A stretch of DNA of 64,000 bases, taken from positions 145,669,861 to 145,733,860 of the forward strand of contig NC_079492.1 in assembly GCF_020520425.1 (NCBI RefSeq). Direction: 5' to 3'. A program made the translations under genes and the position numbers. The notes under the pieces are model-generated. The model ran no database searches and was not told the DNA's origin. It saw nothing but the letters and a program-made list of their open reading frames with translations. How positions within the stretch are numbered: the stretch's first letter is position 1; the number at the start of each line of letters is the position of its first letter. Source of the DNA: Spinacia oleracea (lineage: Eukaryota; Streptophyta; Magnoliopsida; Caryophyllales; Amaranthaceae). This document shows, in pieces, positions 1 through 12,975 of this stretch.

Positions 1-120
1 AATATCTCTTTTATTTAAGACTTAATAAAGATCCCTCAAAAAAAAGAGGGATAAAAACTCAATTTTTGTCATGGACCAAAAAATTCTTACCAAAGAACAA
101 TGGGTCGCTTACAAATACTA

Positions 121-417
121 GCTTCCTCCATTTCTTATTAGGTCATACACTATGTAATAGCTAAAGCTATGCTTTTGGGTCGATCGAGCAATTTGATTTG
201 ACACAATTCATACAAACTTCTTTAACTTTCTTTATGATTTATACTTTAAAAAAAAAAAAGGTCACATGGGTCTTATCAGATTCGTCTCAATAAATATTTT
301 CTAAATATCAATTTTTTATAATTTTTTGCTATATATAATTAGAGATATTGATGTTTGAAATTGTGCATATACAAACATGCTTACATAATTATGTCATCTA
401 AAACAGAACGGAGAAAG
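121..417. mobile_element. Stowaway-related MITE, divergent, TA-flanked
   Basis: It starts GCTTCCTCCATTTCTTATTA after TA and ends AAACAGAACGGAGAAAG before TA. The interior (TTTGACACAATTCA, TCAGATTCGTCTCAATAAAT, ATTAGAGATATTGATGTTTG) matches 8046-8302, with an extra segment near the left end. Confidence 0.65.
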
Positions 418-419
418 TA

Positions 420-1555
420 CTTAACTTTGCTCCCTTGAAATATGCACAACTTTAATTCGAAATGAAAAATGAGTGTTGGATACTCGGATATACCTAAAGC
501 TAGCATAAAACTATAATCATATATTGGTATGGTCTAATGGTTAAATATACTAGTTTTTTGACGGGGAAGAACAATATTCATTAATAATAAGCCATACGGC
601 ATCTACAATGATAAATGGTTGAATATACTAGTTGAATGGATTATACTATACACTTATTGAAAACCTTTTTAAATTAATTTAAGAAGGCATAAAGATTAGG
701 GCAGAGGTATACCTAAAATAGTGGAGGGGAGATTCAAATATGGAATTGGAAGCAATTAAACATCTTGGTTTAACCAACTACCAGCCAAACTGTTAATATT
801 TTTCCATTTGTAGACTATCTATGTTACAGAAAAGCTTCTAGGTATTGACCTAATTACTTGCATTTATAGACCAACCCGTTTAAGTGTAGTTACCAATACT
901 GTACATATATACTCCTTAGTCCTTATACTCCGTATATGTAATTGCATATGATAACACTACATACGATCTACAAAGTACGGAGTAGTACTATAAAATCACA
1001 AACAGTTTTTAGATAATCATTAATTCATTTAATTAATTTTGTGTCACTTCCAGGTGAAATAAACAATAAGATTTTATGAAATTAAAAATAAGGGCGAAGA
1101 AAACATAATCTTAATGGTAAGAAAGATAAAACAATATATTCGTCGGCAACGACACATCTTGAAAATCATACATTTCCTCAGGGGCGGAATTAGGGGGCCG
1201 GGGCTGGCGGGGTCATGGGCCCCCTTAATATGTTTAAAAATTAAATATGTAATACAAAATCACATATCTAATATAGCTCGAGTGGTTATTTTACCTTAAA
1301 AGTTTGAGTTGAGGTTGTTGGAGGTTATTTTATTTTAGCCCCCATCGCTTTTATATTCCCTCTGTATTTTAAAAGAAATACATTTTTCTTAAACAGCTGT
1401 ATTTTGAAAAGAGATACAATTTCCTTTTTTGACATGTTTTGATCTCCACTTTCAATTATATTAACATTTCTCTTTTTCTTGTGGTCCCCGCACTTATTCA
1501 CAATAATTCAACCACTATCCAACTTAATTTCATCTTATTTTAATAAATTGGTTTT
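420..1555. other. Intergenic, AT-rich, no gene seen
   Basis: Mostly unremarkable AT-rich sequence. At about 1177-1220, AGGGGCGGAATTAGGGGGCC looks like one end of a hAT-type element of the CAGTGGCGGA kind, without a partner end. At 1353, TTCCCTCTGTATTTTAAAAG looks like a lone Stowaway left end. Confidence 0.5.
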
Positions 1556-1752
1556 GGATCCTCTAGAGTTCTAAAATAACTCTACAAGGTAAAGTTTGAG
1601 CATATCAACCATTGAATGAAAAATCAATGGTTCATATATTATCTTTCCAAAATCTCCCCTATTTTTCTCATCAATATGAGCCATTGATTTTAAAATGTAT
1701 GGTTTAGATACAACTCTATCTTGTAGAGTTTTATTAAAACTCTAGAGAATCC
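1556..1752. mobile_element. Fold-back MITE, about 197 bp
   Basis: The left half (GGATCCTCTAGAGTT, then ACTCTACAAG, then AAATCAATGG) is the imperfect inverted repeat of the right half (CCATTGATTT, CTTGTAGAGTT, AACTCTAGAGAATCC). Almost the whole element can fold into one hairpin. I could not read a clear target duplication, so its superfamily is open. Confidence 0.65.
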
Positions 1753-1862
1753 GGACTCGACTTTTCGTTGTACTCTAACTGAATGCTCCAATGAAATTGA
1801 ACATAAAATGACGGCTGGAAAAATGTGGCAAGCTGGCAAGACAGGAATTGGAACCTTGGATA

Positions 1863-2134
1863 CACTAGAAGTAATTGTACCAGTAACAACGAGAAATCCC
1901 GTCGTTAAAGGTCAATAATCGTTGATTAAAGACGGGATTTCCTATTGTGAACCCGTCATAAAAGGGGACCGTCGTTAATGGAAAATCTTGTCGTTAATCC
2001 GTGGTAAAAAAAACATTTGCTACGATTGTTCCCGTCTTTGTTTGATTGTTTACCCTATCGTAAGAGGCTTTTTACGACGGAATTTTTAACCCGTCGTAAT
2101 TAGATTGTCGTTACACATACAAATTCTTGTAGCG
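1863..2134. mobile_element. Mini-CACTA element, TSD ATA
   Basis: Ends CACTAGAAGTAATTGTACC and ATACAAATTCTTGTAGCG, flanked by ATA (1860-1862 and 2135-2137). 272 bp. The interior is almost wholly made of CCCGTCGT/ACGACGGG-like motifs. No transposase. Confidence 0.85.
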
Positions 2135-2137
2135 ATA

Positions 2138-4958
2138 TAATTATATATATACGACATGCAGTATATCGTTGAGAGTTAAATGGAGGCAAAGATAGGAAGG
2201 GTTGTCGCAAAAGTGTCAAGCTTTACAAGGACAGACAAGCCACCTGCAGCCAACCATGCATGCAAATCCCACATTAAGTTATGTTCCTATATATAACTCT
2301 ATAATCTAGTTAAATGCTACTCACTATATATATAGCTAGGTATAGCCCATATGACCTAATTATAATCACCAATCTGACTCTACATTGCCTTTATATTTCA
2401 TTTGCACCTTACCTAGCTACCGACCTACCTACACCTAGCTAAATGCTACTATACGGAGTATTATAGCCAATAGGAAATGAATACTTCTAGCTTTACTATC
2501 TAATTCTACTTTATGGTCCAACCTTAATTAACCCCAAATTATTATGCTCATTATCTTTAAGTTTAACTCAAATAATTGTGGTAATCGTGCTTAACTTTAG
2601 TGCCCTTATATAGCTTGGTTGTTTAATTTGTGGATCTAGATCTTATAAGTGTACTCATTTCAAAGTGCTTTTCTAGAAGTTGGTTTGTTTGGTTTGACGT
2701 TAAATATTTTCATTGAAATTATGGAAAACATTTTCAGTAATTAGTTACACATTTATTTGGAGGCCTAGCTAGTTGTTGAAAGTGTGTATGATCACGACCC
2801 ACGAAGACGCCACATGTTAAAATTTAACCTCCTCCATGAGGGAGGAGCATTCCTTATCTGTAGCTCCTGATGCTAAACCAGCGCATGATTATATTAAATA
2901 TATATATTTGTGTGATTCTGAACCACAAAAGTAGTTATCCAGATGTGATTCATTTCAATTCAAATGTGTACGTTCGGACAACAATAATAAATTTATCATT
3001 GGTTTATAGTTGGCAGACCGGTCTGGATTGGACAAGACTTAACCTATTTACTATCTATGATTGAGTAGGTAGAAAAATGTAATGGTTATCATTTTGTCCA
3101 CGGAATGCCCATATGTCTAAAAGCTAATCTAGCAATATGGAGTAATAATTAGAGTTTGTACTTTCTTCATTGGCCCTTCTAAGCTCTTGTTTATATATAT
3201 AGTGAGAAATGTCAACAATTGATCGAGTACATTGTACATTAATTTGTACGGCTTAATTATTATGTGAAATAGAGAAGTGTTATCCCTCTCATTCTCTCTG
3301 GCAATACACAACTACACAAGTACAAATGTTGTTATTTTTGTTTCTATACATTTGGCTAAATTTTATTCAATGGTGTCAAGAAACATAGCTAACTTATTTG
3401 TGTGCAATATCATTCCACCAATTCATGTATGTATAGTACTTGCTAGCTCGATCATAATCGTAGTACTACGTACGTTTAATTTGTATTCAATAATATAATA
3501 GTGCCATCCCAACTTATATATGGACCACGTACTTTCTTATCACAATTTATACTTTTAGAGTTTTAGGCCATTTACTTCTTGGATAATAGACTTCAATCTA
3601 CAAGTTAAACCAAATTGATGAAAGTATAGTAGTACTCACTACTCAATGAGCGTAGTTCATAGGTCGGCCGACCGGCTTCCATGAAAATAACCTAACTAGT
3701 ATCCTCCCTCGCTTTAGTCTGATATTAACTACTCTGGTTGATACTTAATTAACGTAATTTGAATTACTATTTTTTTTATTAGAGCTCAAGGATACAGAGG
3801 TGCGGCCTATATATAGAATTGTACATTCATGTTCAAGTGTGATCGTTAATTTGAATTACTGACAACTAATTTGGCACGAGAGGTCGATTATAATTTCGAT
3901 CTAGTTCAATTCAGAAATTTCATTGTGAAGATATAGTAAAATAACGCGATATTATTGTATTGACAATAGTACGTACTACGTATTGTTTTAATTTGTGAGA
4001 TAATGTTACAAGAGAAGTTACACGTACTAAAGTGACTTCATGCACAACACGCACATGCCGCTATATATACATGTCACACACATGAACTTGCCTTATACGT
4101 ACATGTAACTACACTCGTCTATTCAGTCATGCATAAAGGTTTAATTTATTTCTATGTTTACATACATGTAATTACACTCGTCTATTCAGTCATGTATTAA
4201 AGATTTAATTTATTTCTATATATGTTAGTATAGTCAAATACTCTTTAGCTAATAAAACACCTTATCCCCGGCCCAACTATAATTATTGGACCATTATTAA
4301 TTATCAATTAAGCGTAAATGTTTACGTAAAGAATATTTAATTTCGTTGACATTGATTTGAACTAGATAGGTTAGTTTTAAGGGAAACTATAAAAAAATTG
4401 CCAAAAAAAACTCAAAAGGGTTAAAAAATTTGCTATTTCAAGCAATTAGTAACGACTTGTAATTAAGGTAATCTTATTTACATCAATGCCCTTTGAAAAT
4501 TCTAATGACATAGACCTACCAATCAAAATAAAATTACAAGTAATTGATGGTGAAATTGATTGATGAGAGCTAGTTCAGAAATTAAAAAGGCAAATAGTAT
4601 GAACACATTGTGTCATTAATCCTTCAAGTAGGCGCAGCTGGATGAGTACTTCTCAGACTGCTGCTCACCAACTTAATTTCTTTCCTACCAATCAGATATA
4701 TATATAAACCGTTACATTATTATTGCTTTCCATTCTTTAATTATTTATTTTCTGCAGATATGATATGATGCTTCCCATTATTATAAATAGGACACTTTGT
4801 ATATTTCCAAAAATAGTACGTACTCTTTTATCAAGCTTGGGCTTTATCATGTAACCACGCAATATTATACGTAGTACACTGTTTCTTGGATGTCAACTGG
4901 TTTAGTTGATTAAAGTTACAGTGGAGTAACATACTGCAAGGTATATATTTGTGACTTT
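2138..4958. other. Intergenic, AT-rich, one short tandem duplication
   Basis: No gene recognised. A unit of about 60 bp (ACATGTAA.TACACTCGTCTA, then TTCAGTCATG) is present twice, at about 4096-4155 and 4159-4219. Small open frames near 2870 and 3277 have no recognisable domain or codon signal. Confidence 0.5.
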
Positions 4959-5220
4959 CACTACAAATATTTGTATCTTTAACGACAACCTAATTACGAC
5001 GGGTCAAAAATCCCGCCGCAAAAGCCTGTTACGACGGGGCTAACTGCTAAACAAAGAAAGAAACAACCGTCGCAAATGTCTTTTACGACGTATTAACCAC
5101 GGGATTTCCATTAATGACGGCCCCCTTTTATGACGGGTTCGCGACAGAATATCCCGTTATTAATCAATTGGCCTTTAGTGACGGGATTTCTTGTCGTTAA
5201 TGGTACAATTTCTTGTAGTG
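4959..5220. mobile_element. Mini-CACTA element, TSD TTT
   Basis: Ends CACTACAAATATTTGTATC and GGTACAATTTCTTGTAGTG, flanked by TTT (4956-4958 and 5221-5223). 262 bp, in the opposite orientation to the copies at 1863 and 6537. Confidence 0.86.
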
Positions 5221-5223
5221 TTT

Positions 5224-6536
5224 GTATCTAATCGATATCATCGATCAACATGATCATATAATTAATTAGCCTTATTATCTCCCTACACGTTAGAATTGTT
5301 AATTTTTGTTAATGTGATTAAATTGTTAACTAGTTGGTTCGTTGTTAAACATTTTGTATTTTATTTGCATCTTTGTATACTTAATTTAACCTTTCCAAAA
5401 CATAATGTACTCCGTACTTCATTTGCTCCATGCCTCCATGCATAGTCGTATTCGTCCCACCGTCCTATAATATAGCTAGTGTACCATTGACATTTTAATT
5501 TAACGGGAATTAAAAAACTAGAAAAATATGAAGTACTTGATTAAACATGTAAGTATGTGGAGTAACAAATTGTACTTTAGTAGAAAAGTACATATTTTAT
5601 TTTATTTTTTAAAATAAACAACAACAAAATAAAGGTAGGGAGGAGATCGAGATGAGAGATTGTTGAATAAAAAAGCAATAACAAATTTTCATGGTAGAAA
5701 TATAATTATGACATTACTTTTGAAGGTAAAAGTAGAACAATTTGGGTATTTAAATGGTTTGATCGATAAGGGTATGGCCCTTATTGGATTATGTGGGAAA
5801 AAAATTAACCATCTCTAATCTATACCGTTCATTTCAACACATTTAATCTTGACCATTCATAAAGTTGACCAACAATCGAACTGAATTCTTGGAAGGACTT
5901 TCTTTTAAAACAATACACTAATAAAGTAATAATATTCAAAAAGGTTGAAATGTTGATAATATTAAGTATGAATTTGAATGAGATGGAGAAATATTGAGAT
6001 AGGAAATTGAATGGGGAAGAAAGATGGTTCATGGCTCACGCCATTATTTTCTGCATTCGCTGCAATTTTTCAGCAATTTCATTGTTGTTTGTCGTTAACA
6101 ATAATAAGCGAATTTAGACGCCGTTTACAAATGAATACAATGAATTATCTTTACATCGTCAATTAATTAGTTATTGTTGACACCATTTACAAATGAATAC
6201 AATGAATTATCTTTACATCGTCAAGTAATATGTTAGGATAATCAAATTCATTTTACTTTTGATGAGGGGAGGTTAGTTAATTTTTTTTTTATTTTTTTTA
6301 CACAGGAGTCAAATCTAAAAACGATTGAGATTGCTTATTGGAAATTGACGGTTAAGATTAAAATACTTGTCATAACTACAATTTTATGGTAGCTATTGAA
6401 AAGTATTCCTTTGTACATAATTAATACATTGTTTTATTATATAGGGATCAATAATATCTCCCGTCAAAATATTTAATTTGTACTAATTTTTATGTGCTAA
6501 ATATGTTATGTCGCTAAATTGAAATAATGCACAATT
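5224..6536. other. Intergenic, AT-rich, one short tandem duplication
   Basis: No gene recognised. A 48 bp core containing TTTACAAATGAATACAATGA and TTATCTTTACATCGTCAA occurs at 6117-6164 and again at 6179-6226. Confidence 0.55.
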
Positions 6537-6805
6537 CACTACAAGAAATTGTACTATTAACGACGGGAAATCCCGTCGCTAAAGGTCAATAATTGTTGAT
6601 TAACGACGGGATTTTTCCGTCGCGAACCTGTCATAAAAGGGGTCGTCGTTAATGGAAAATCTCGTCGTTAACCCGTCGTAAAAGACATTTGCGAGGGTTG
6701 TTCCCGTCTTTGTTGGGTTGCTATCCCCGTCGCAAAAGCCTTTTTACGACGGGATTTTTACCCGTCGTTATTAGATTGTCATAAAAGATACAAAATTTTG
6801 TAGTA
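6537..6805. mobile_element. Mini-CACTA element, TSD ATT
   Basis: It begins CACTACAAGAAATTGTACTA and ends GATACAAAATTTTGTAGTA, with ATT at 6534-6536 and 6806-6808. 269 bp, same family as the other four copies. Confidence 0.86.
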
Positions 6806-6808
6806 ATT

Positions 6809-8045
6809 CCCGCCAATCTGGGGTGTCAAGAAATATTTGGTGTAATTGACAAGAGTTTTACAACACCTTATAACAACCTTAAAATCATAGAGGATTGCCG
6901 ATTTAGCTTCTCTTATCCTCCCCCCTCACTTCCGATAGTATGATCTATAGAACTGACTAGCTAATTAAACTAATGAAGTCTTTCTTCTTTAGGTAAAAAA
7001 TAATCCATTTAAGTCCAAATTCCATCACGTGTGTACGTAGTGACTTATGCATTGTATTTGCATCTATTTAAAAAGATAACAAAACAAAAAACTACTCGAA
7101 GGAATTTCAGTATATTATTCCTTGATATTTTTACCTCATAAATCAAAACCAAAAAATAAAAAATTAAAGGACAGTCCCCACCCTATAAAGGCAGGTACGT
7201 GTACTTGGGTATAGGCAGGGGATTTTTTTTAGTAGGGTTAGAATTTTTTGCATCATTTTTGTTTATTTTTTTTCATCATTTATCATTTATCATTTATATA
7301 GGCGTAATCAATGACGGCATTTAATATTTTATATTATTATAATCTAAAAAAAGAAAACAATACGGGAAAATATTGATACGTAGTTTTCAAAGGTGTCCTA
7401 AATTTTGTAGGGTGGTGTACCTAGTACTTCCAAATTCCAATACCATCATCCTATTTTAATTTAATTTTTTTATTTTAATTTTCACAAAAAAATGAAAAGA
7501 AAAAGGACGCGTGCAATTCACTCCATTCCCCTAGAGAACTTTATACGTTAAATATTATTGGCGTATTTGCATTGCATGGACCACGTAACGTTGATCAAAT
7601 TGTTATTGCGCCCATCCTATTTCCGTGAACCCCCCCCTTATTCCTCACCACATCGATTAAATACCGACTTCACATGAATTTATTAAGTTAGTCGTATTAT
7701 CGATCCTCACTCGTAACAACTTCTTTAAAACATCTCTTTTTCAAACTAATCGATGTTAACTATATATATATAAAGTGTATTTATCTCGACGAGTATTAAA
7801 ATTTTACATTACATTACTATACTTTCAGTTTCTTTTTGTTTGTATTCAACTTATTCTAACCTTTTTTTTTAAAAAACGGGATTGATGGAAGTTTGAAAAT
7901 TTAAATAAAGAGATAAATGTCCAAGTAGATGAGTGGTACATGTAAATATATAGATATCCGGGACCAAGCTAAGGAATAGGCCGGTTATCAATTCATTAGC
8001 TAAACAGCTGGTTGAATTGTCTGAGCTGATTCTGAGATGATAATA
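6809..8045. other. Intergenic, AT-rich, no gene seen
   Basis: Contains homopolymer runs and a small CATTTAT repeat near 7274-7300. Nothing else recognised. Confidence 0.5.
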
Positions 8046-8302
8046 CTTCCTCCGTTCTTATTTACATGACACAATTGGATTTATGACACTATTCACACTA
8101 GCTCTTTTGATTTCACTTTGTGATTTATATTTAAAAAAAACATATTTGTGTGGTGTCTTATTAGATTCGTCTCAATAAATATTTTTTAAATATCAAGTTT
8201 TTATAATTTTTTCTTATCCAAAATTAGAGATATTAACATTTGAAATCATGCATTGGGAAACGTGCCTAAATAACTGTGTCATTTAAAAAAGAACATAGGA
8301 AG
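8046..8302. mobile_element. Stowaway-related MITE, TSD TA
   Basis: It begins CTTCCTCCGTTCTTATTTAC and ends AAAGAACATAGGAAG with TA on both sides. This is the best-preserved member of the window's most common MITE family; relatives are at 121, 11418, 51059 and 53756. Confidence 0.75.
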
Positions 8303-8511
8303 TATATAACTTCTCTCGATTGATTACAGCCCCGATATGTTCTAGTCAACATTAGGGGAAAAAAAAACTTACAGGGACCATTATTTCTCTGGTTACATTT
8401 GGATTGCAAGTTAGTTAGTAAGTTAACATAAATTGTAAGTTCAAGTTTGCTAGTTAGGCACGATGTCCTTAATTGACAACATAAGCAATTTAGCGATGAA
8501 TAGTTCACTTA

Positions 8512-9002
8512 GGCTATATTTTATTGAACTTATTTTGATTGAACTTATATTATATGAACTTATCTAAACTTATTTGAACTTAGGCTGCGTTCTATTCACC
8601 TGATTTCCACTTATTTTTCATGAACTTATCTTATCTGAACTGATCTTATCTGAACTTATCTAAACTTAACTGAACTTATCGGAACTTATTAGAACTTATC
8701 AAAACTTATTTTAGTTATAAATTGCACTTGGTCAACCCTTATTTTTCCTGAACTTATCTTATTTGAACTTATCTGAACTTAACTGGACTTATCTGAACTT
8801 ATCTAAACTTATTTTTCCTGAAATAAGTGGAAATAAGGTGAACAGAGCAGGGCCTTATCTGAACTTGTTTTATCTAAAAAACTTATTTTGTCTGAAATAA
8901 ACTTATTTGTGTGTGAAAATATCTGAAAAAAATTATTTTGCTGAACTTAACTTAACTTATTTTGTCTAAAATAAGTTAAAATAAGTTGAACAGAACATAG
9001 CC
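8512..9002. mobile_element. Outer PIF/Harbinger-like MITE, TSD TTA
   Basis: Ends GGCTATATTTTATTGAACTT and AAGTTGAACAGAACATAGCC, flanked by TTA (8509-8511 and 9003-9005). The interior is rich in TGAACTTATCT units. A second element of the same general type is nested at 8583-8854. Confidence 0.78.
8583..8854. mobile_element. Inner PIF/Harbinger-like MITE nested in the outer one, TSD TTA
   Basis: Ends GGCTGCGTTCTATTCACC and GGTGAACAGAGCAGGGCC, flanked by TTA on both sides. 272 bp. It shares the TGAACTTATCT low-complexity interior with its host element. Confidence 0.78.
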
Positions 9003-9172
9003 TTATTTTTTTAATCATAAACTTTGAGTTCAATTTACTTAATTCTTCTTTTGAGTATAACTAGTATAATCCTAGTTCGTGAAAATGTTATTCGCTCATA
9101 GATCAATGTACTATTTAAAACATAGGTATATATGAAGTCGATCTTATCATTTTAGACGTAACTTATTTTAAA

Positions 9173-9463
9173 GGAAAATTTGACATAAATAATCCCACCT
9201 TCCACTCATCTTCTCAAAATAATCCCAACTTTGGAATATTTTAGAATAATCCAAACTTTAAAGGTTACCTTCTCAAAATAATCCAAACTATCAATTTGCC
9301 TATGTACAATAGACCCAAAATGGATTAGTAATGACAAGAAAAAAAGACTTCAGATTATTTTGAGAAGGTAACCCCTAAAGTTTGGATTATTCTAAAATAA
9401 TCCAAAGTTGGGATTATTTTTAGAAGATGTGTGAAAGTTGGGATTATTTATGTCAATTTTTCC
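9173..9463. mobile_element. MULE-type fold-back MITE, 9 bp TSD TATTTTAAA
   Basis: Ends GGAAAATTTGACATAAATAA and TTATTTATGTCAATTTTTCC. The inverted repeats extend over about 110 bp of AATAATCC-rich sequence. Perfect 9 bp duplications (9164-9172 and 9464-9472) point to a Mutator-like element. 291 bp, no coding capacity. Confidence 0.82.
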
Positions 9464-9472
9464 TATTTTAAA

Positions 9473-12400
9473 ATCATGATATTAATATACTTTTCAATGA
9501 AAACGCGACTATATATTTATGAATATTTTTCTTAAAGAATAAAAAATTAATGCATTTTGCGCATATGTAACATAACTATATAACAATAATGTTTTTGAAA
9601 TTCGATTTCCTTGATCTCGACCATATTAAATGTTATTATGTTAAAACAACATGCGTCCCATCGCTCAAATTAAATTTTACGTTAAGTATTGTTATTGTTT
9701 TTATATTATTATTAGAAAAAATAATTGATGGAATAGAAAAAAAATGGAATGTGTTTAGCATTATGAAGACAACGAATTAACGAGATAACAAAGACAAAAA
9801 TGTCTCATCTAGCTCTTAATAATTCGAAATTTCAAAATCAATTAAGAAGGTTAAGGGTTTGGTTCATGATTCAAATTTTCTAATCACGAATCAAATTTGA
9901 TGGTGATTGATCGTCTCAAAGAATTAAAATTGACATTTTTGTAAAGCAACAACTATCAAATTTAAAATCAAGCCCACACTTTGGGACCGATTGATTGATT
10001 AAGGCGGAAGAAATAAAATCCAAAAAAGAAACAATAAGAATGTATCAACATCACTTTGTTAGAATGTATCATTTAAATAGTGAAACAGTCGAATATTGGG
10101 TTGTTCGAGTTAATGAAAAACTTCAACTTAGTAAGAAATTGGAATCAAGATCGACTTATATATTGCTAGTTTTTCAACAAGAAAGGAACAAGATGAACGA
10201 TATTTGAACAACATATACGTACTTCATTTTTCATTTTTTTAGAAATTAGGTATACCTTATTTATAGCCATGCACTAAGAGCAATAATGAACAGTGACATT
10301 TCAGAGTCACTTTTTATTATTATTTGTTTTACTTGATTTATAATAATAATTAGAAACATATTTAATTAGTTGTCTATTTGTACGGACTAATTAGTTTTGG
10401 AAATATGGTCACGGTAAGAGTCCTCGTTTTTATCTTGTACCAAATTGTTGGTAAATAGCTAGCAAAATACGGTTCGTACTATCTTATGAAATTCTCATGG
10501 AATACCCGTATACAACCTTCGTTCTAGAATATTATACACTTCAGAATTATATATATGTTCAAAATATGAAAAGTTGACCGTAATTCTACACAATCATGTG
10601 TAGATGAAAACATTGCTCAATATGTATACTAAAAAATGTCAACTTTTTATAATTTTTGTACATATGAAATTGGATATATTAATAGTCAAATATTATATAG
10701 GAGTCCTACAAATAATGAGTGCAAAAAACTTTTAAAAACGGAGGTAATATATTTACGATATGTACGTAGCATTCACATCTAACATTGTGCACCATGCATG
10801 CATGTTTCACCTAAAATTTCAAGTTATTTATATTACATGTACGCAAACGTAATGTGTTGTTGGTTTATGTCAAACAATTTTGGTGTAGTACATTCGTTGG
10901 ACATTTAAGCATATAGTACCACATTTAATTGTTTCCCATATACATTTATATTTTTCATAATTATTTAGTTTAATTATGTCAAATAGTACTATTGTTTGTG
11001 CAATAAAAAGTTGAGTGTTTAGGTACAAAATTAGACATGAAGATTGAAGAGTATCACATGAATTAAACATGTGCAAACATATATGTATTATCTGAGAATT
11101 GAAGATACGCATGAGAATACTTAGATCGGATGCTCCTATACTCGTACATGTTTCTCACTATTTCCGGATTAGAAGGAGTTAGGTTGGTCTTATTAATCAT
11201 ATATATAGATAAAATATAGATCACTTAAATTTTTTAATTATATCTTCGATAACAAAGAATACTCCACAATATTAAGAGACAGATCTACATTTTAATTATG
11301 CATGGAAGAAATAGTTTAAATCAATATTAACTAATTAACATCTCTGCCTATTTTTCATACAACTAGTTCAACTACACATCAACATTACTTAAATTCTTAG
11401 AGAATAATTAGTACATACTTCCTCCATTCTATAATATTTCTCATGTTTACTTTTTGTATGGTAAAAGTTTAACTTTGACCGGTGTTGGTGATATACATAA
11501 CATACAGAGTAACAAATATTAATTTATGTGATCTTATTGGATTCCATTAAATATAAATTATCTAAATATCAAAGTTACAAGTTTTGCTAATGCGAAACTA
11601 AAGATACTAATGGTCAAAGTAGTGCATTGAAAACCGCGCATAATAAAAAAATTGAGGAACACTGTGGAACAGGGGGAGTAGTAGGAACCATATACTTCTA
11701 TTTTTTGGTAACACCAACTAAAGTCGAGGTGAAACAAATAAATTAATCGAGGTGAAACAAACAAATTAATTGAAATTGAAAATATAGTAGCTGAAACGAA
11801 TATACCTGATTGGATGAGTTATTTGGTAAAACTAATTAATTGGTAAAGAAGCTGAATTGTTTTAAATAATTGTTTTCCTTAAGAAGTTAAAGATAAATTA
11901 CATGAAAAAATTGAGTAACATAATTGAGATTGTATTCAGAGTTCATCTCAATTTAAGTACATTTAAGAACTTTAGTAAACAAATATAATAATTTAAGTTG
12001 ATTTAAAATTCTTATCATTTAAGATGACTGAAACTCCTTGCCAAGCAAAGCCTATAAATAATGGCTTGTCTCTATTCTACCCCTTATAAGGAAATCCTGA
12101 GGTTCTTACGGTAAATAAATTTTTGGTGTCTCCCTATAGAATAAGTCTATAAAGCTCTCGCCCACAATTGAATAATCTAATTATATTACATTTTTAAAAA
12201 TTAAAATTAATGCCAACTAATTAGGGGAAAAACTGAAAGCATTTATTAACATAGTCAATGACATATAAAATAGTGTACTAGCAATAATACTCCATTTCTA
12301 AAGAGTAAAAAAATAGTTTCATCTAATTATTTGTGGTGATTAAACGTAAAACCACAATTTTTTAGCTTTTATATAATCTTATACGCATCGCATGCATATA

Positions 12401-12975
12401 AAATTAGTCTATTCAAAAAAAATATTGGTAATGATACCGGGCCTGGGCGGATCTCATAATAGTGGTATAAGCAGTAAGAAATCGTCACAAATTGGGCTGT
12501 AATCCAGGTGAAATGCTTATGCCCTTGTAGAAATAATAACAAGGATAGTGGGCTTATATAACTCATCTCAAATGTAATGCAGATTCAGTATTGGGCCAGA
12601 ATGATTTGGGCTTACTGGACCCCCAGTTAACCATTACTTTGAGTTTATGATTTCTATGAATTGATCGGAGAAATACGATCTGTATGACCTTATACATATT
12701 TTTTTTTGGCAAATTTGTCAAAAATGACCTTTTATAACTCAAATTTTATGAGATAAGACCTTATATAATTTTTTTTGTAAAAACACACCTTAAAGTAGTT
12801 TCCGGCATTGACTGGGATTTTCCGGCCATTGACTTGCAAGTGAGCAGCACGTGTGGCTTACGTTGGCTAAAGACATTGATTTTCCCGAGTCTTGAATTTT
12901 CAAACTTGATTTTATTTCGATTTTATAATGATTTCCCATTATTTATTATTTATGTGGTCAAAGTTTAATTTGAAA
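9473..12975. other. Intergenic, AT-rich, with degenerate MITEs; no gene seen
   Basis: About 10513-10745 has a Stowaway-like pair (CCTTCGTTCTAGAATATTAT and TTTTAAAAACGGAGG). At 12708-12800, GGCAAATTTGTCAAAAATGA resembles a MULE left terminus without a partner. Short open frames at 9589, 9995 and 10870 have no recognisable domain. Confidence 0.45.
11418..11678. mobile_element. Stowaway-related MITE, TSD TA
   Basis: It begins CTTCCTCCATTCTATAATAT and ends GTGGAACAGGGGGAG, TA-flanked. The interior has TATTGGATTCCATTAAATAT and AAACTAAAGATACTAATGG typical of the family. Confidence 0.7.

Noticed and set aside
12700-12900. MULE left terminus (GGCAAATTTGTCAAAAATGA)
   Set aside because: The word is typical of some MULE ends, but I find no inverted partner or 9 bp duplication nearby.
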